64,000 nt of DNA from the NCBI GenBank assembly GCA_029207755.1, contig JARCOQ010000003.1:96550646-96614645 (forward strand), in the 5' to 3' direction. The translations under genes and the position numbers were made by a program. The notes beneath the pieces are model-generated. The model was not told the origin of the DNA, did no database searches, and worked only from the letters and a program-made list of their open reading frames with translations. The DNA is from Chamaea fasciata. Lineage: Eukaryota; Chordata; Aves; Passeriformes; Sylviidae. Shown here piece by piece: positions 62,238 to 64,000 of this stretch. Position 1 is the stretch's first letter. The number at the start of each line of letters is the position of its first letter.

Positions 62238-64000
62238 TTATGCCTAAAATTTAATTTAACACCAAGTCTCACAAAATAAAAAACAAAATCAAATCCACCC
62301 AAACATACATTATTTGTAGTCTTAAGGCATCTTATTTCAAAGTGTATTATTTGAAAATCAAGGCAGGTACACATTTCATACAACTGTGTTTTCAGGAAAA
62401 ATATAAAGGGACAGGACAGAAAGAAAGCTTTAGTGTGACTCCATCCAGTAACTGTTTGAGCAATCAATGGCAAAAGTCAAAGGTTGTTTTGTTTGCCTTT
62501 AAAGTCAATGGAGGAACAAAACTACTATAAAAGCATCCTGAGTTGAGAAGTCAAATATTTATTAACACTGAAGGAAAGACTGAGCTGATTACAGGACTTG
62601 CAATAGGATTTAAGGCTCCTCTTTCAAATAAAATTTGATCAATATAACCCATCTGAGCGGCCCTCAGTTTATTAGATTCTTCTACTTAGGAGGTCTTTGC
62701 AGAGTTTAATTTGTCTTATTGGTTTCTGTTGCAATACTAAGTGCAGAATCTTCCAGAAGTATATTATTTAAAGATTGATTCCTGTTATTTTTTCACTTCA
62801 AATAGCAATCTCTAGTTAAATAAATAGATGGTTTTAAGGGGTTTTTATAATAGACTTCCATAGATCAGTTCTGGACTTCTAAAAATGATTATTAGTCTTG
62901 GCCAATCTCTGTTTATGATAATGAAATTAATGTGTACTTGCTGATACAGCACTGAGAGGGAGGGCTAAGTTAGGAAATTTTAAACTGTGCTTATAGTTTT
63001 TTCTTATGTCTTTTTCACATAGATTCGTGTGGACTTTTAGGATGACATTAAACATAATTCCATTAATACTGTAACTACACTTTCTAATAAAGCATTGCAA
63101 TTATGTAAATATATGTGCTCTAATTATGTGATTAGACCAACAGTAATTATGTATATGCATTGCCAATTATAAGTTAAAATTACATTAATACAAATGTCAC
63201 TCAATGCAAAGAACAAAAAAAATAAAAATAGAGATGAGGAAATGCAAAATATGGAAATGCATGTCAAAGGTTATCAGAAGACATTCACCCATATAAATGA
63301 GCATTTCTCTACCTTAATCTTATCCACTTCTTTCTTCTGTTTCCCAACCATTCTCATACTTGTAATCTTTTTTCACCTGTTCAAAAATATTGACATTGAA
63401 GTGGTACAGGGTGAGGCAAGAAATCTGTTAAAATTTCTTCCTTAAAGAAAACCAAACCCCCTTATGGTTTATTTTTTCAATGTGATTTAAAGATGCAGTG
63501 TTGGTAATGAATAGGCTAGAAGTGCTCTCAAGGCTAAAGCCAGTTTCTGAGGATTATGAGAGTCAGGTCATGCTGGCTAGAACTGAGCATGGCAAATTAT
63601 AATGATTGACTTATTGCCATCAACACTGAGCATAGATTAAACACATTTTTTCACCTGTTCACAAAGTTGATTTGCTTCTTACTGATAAATATCTGTGATA
63701 CCAAATATTTTCCAAGCAGAATGCATAGGAGTTAGACTATTTCCCAAGACATGTCTGTTTTAAGTGCCATGAACTTACGAACTCTGATTGTAAAGGACTA
63801 CATATGCCTTGCCAGCTTGTCCCCTGAAAGCATGAGAGGACTCTTGATTTATATAGACACTCACTTTATTTAACTAAATGAGATAGCGTTATTTATTTTT
63901 GATCTATAACCACACAAAAATCTTTGAAGCAATATATCTTGCTTTTCAAGGAGTCATGACATGTAGACAGAGGTAGCTTAAGCAGTTCATACAGATTTAG
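62238..64000. other. Unique AT-rich sequence, no gene seen
   Basis: Nothing recognisable as a gene. A CTAATTATGTGATTAG word at 63120-63135 resembles, in reverse orientation, the paired homeodomain-like word at 17191-17206. The 106-codon minus frame at 62153-62473 has no recognisable domain. Confidence 0.6.

Overview
This 64 kb window looks like ordinary euchromatic DNA from a bird, probably a songbird. It is AT-rich and I see no protein-coding exon I can name. Bird origin rests on the repeats: seven fragments of the CR1 non-LTR retrotransposon, the dominant LINE of bird genomes, and several avian-type endogenous retroviral LTRs. There are no bacterial features (operons, ribosome binding sites, tRNA or rRNA genes, CRISPR arrays). 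Nearly all open reading frames are short chance frames or lie inside repeat remnants. I cannot tell whether the window is an intergenic gene desert or the inside of a very large intron.

Layout: 1-15.5 kb is mostly unique AT-rich sequence with one old CR1 3' piece (about 3.9 kb), a perfect 42 bp tandem duplication (5336-5419) and simple T-rich tracts. 15.5-23.7 kb carries three minus-strand CR1 fragments (15.55, 18.1 and 23.0 kb) separated by unique sequence that includes a homeodomain-motif-rich stretch near 17.0-17.25 kb. 23.7-37.8 kb is unique apart from A/T tracts, a CA/TA microsatellite and purine-rich tracts. 37.8-41.6 kb has two plus-strand CR1 fragments, a TTTG microsatellite and a weak exon-like frame. 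41.6-49.2 kb is unique and slightly richer in GC in its first half.

49.2-54.7 kb is the most layered part. A 1.5 kb ERV LTR starts at about 49219, and a second, 393 bp LTR is inserted into it with an exact 6 bp target duplication. A truncated second copy of the outer LTR family follows at 53.2 kb beside a long poly-T tract, and an unrelated LTR lies on the minus strand at about 54.1-54.7 kb. At 55.4-56.6 kb two related segments of about 115-125 bp face each other in inverted orientation about 1 kb apart, which may mark an uncharacterised DNA-transposon-like element. A long degraded plus-strand CR1 copy lies at 57.4-58.5 kb, and the rest to 64 kb is unique AT-rich DNA with one notable hairpin (62208-62237).

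No cooperating gene set or new biological system is evident. The items most worth checking are the inverted-repeat element at 55.4-56.6 kb, the nested LTRs, the possible conserved noncoding elements and the recent 42 bp duplication. Family assignments come from recognising characteristic sequence and remembered consensus patterns; no database search was run.
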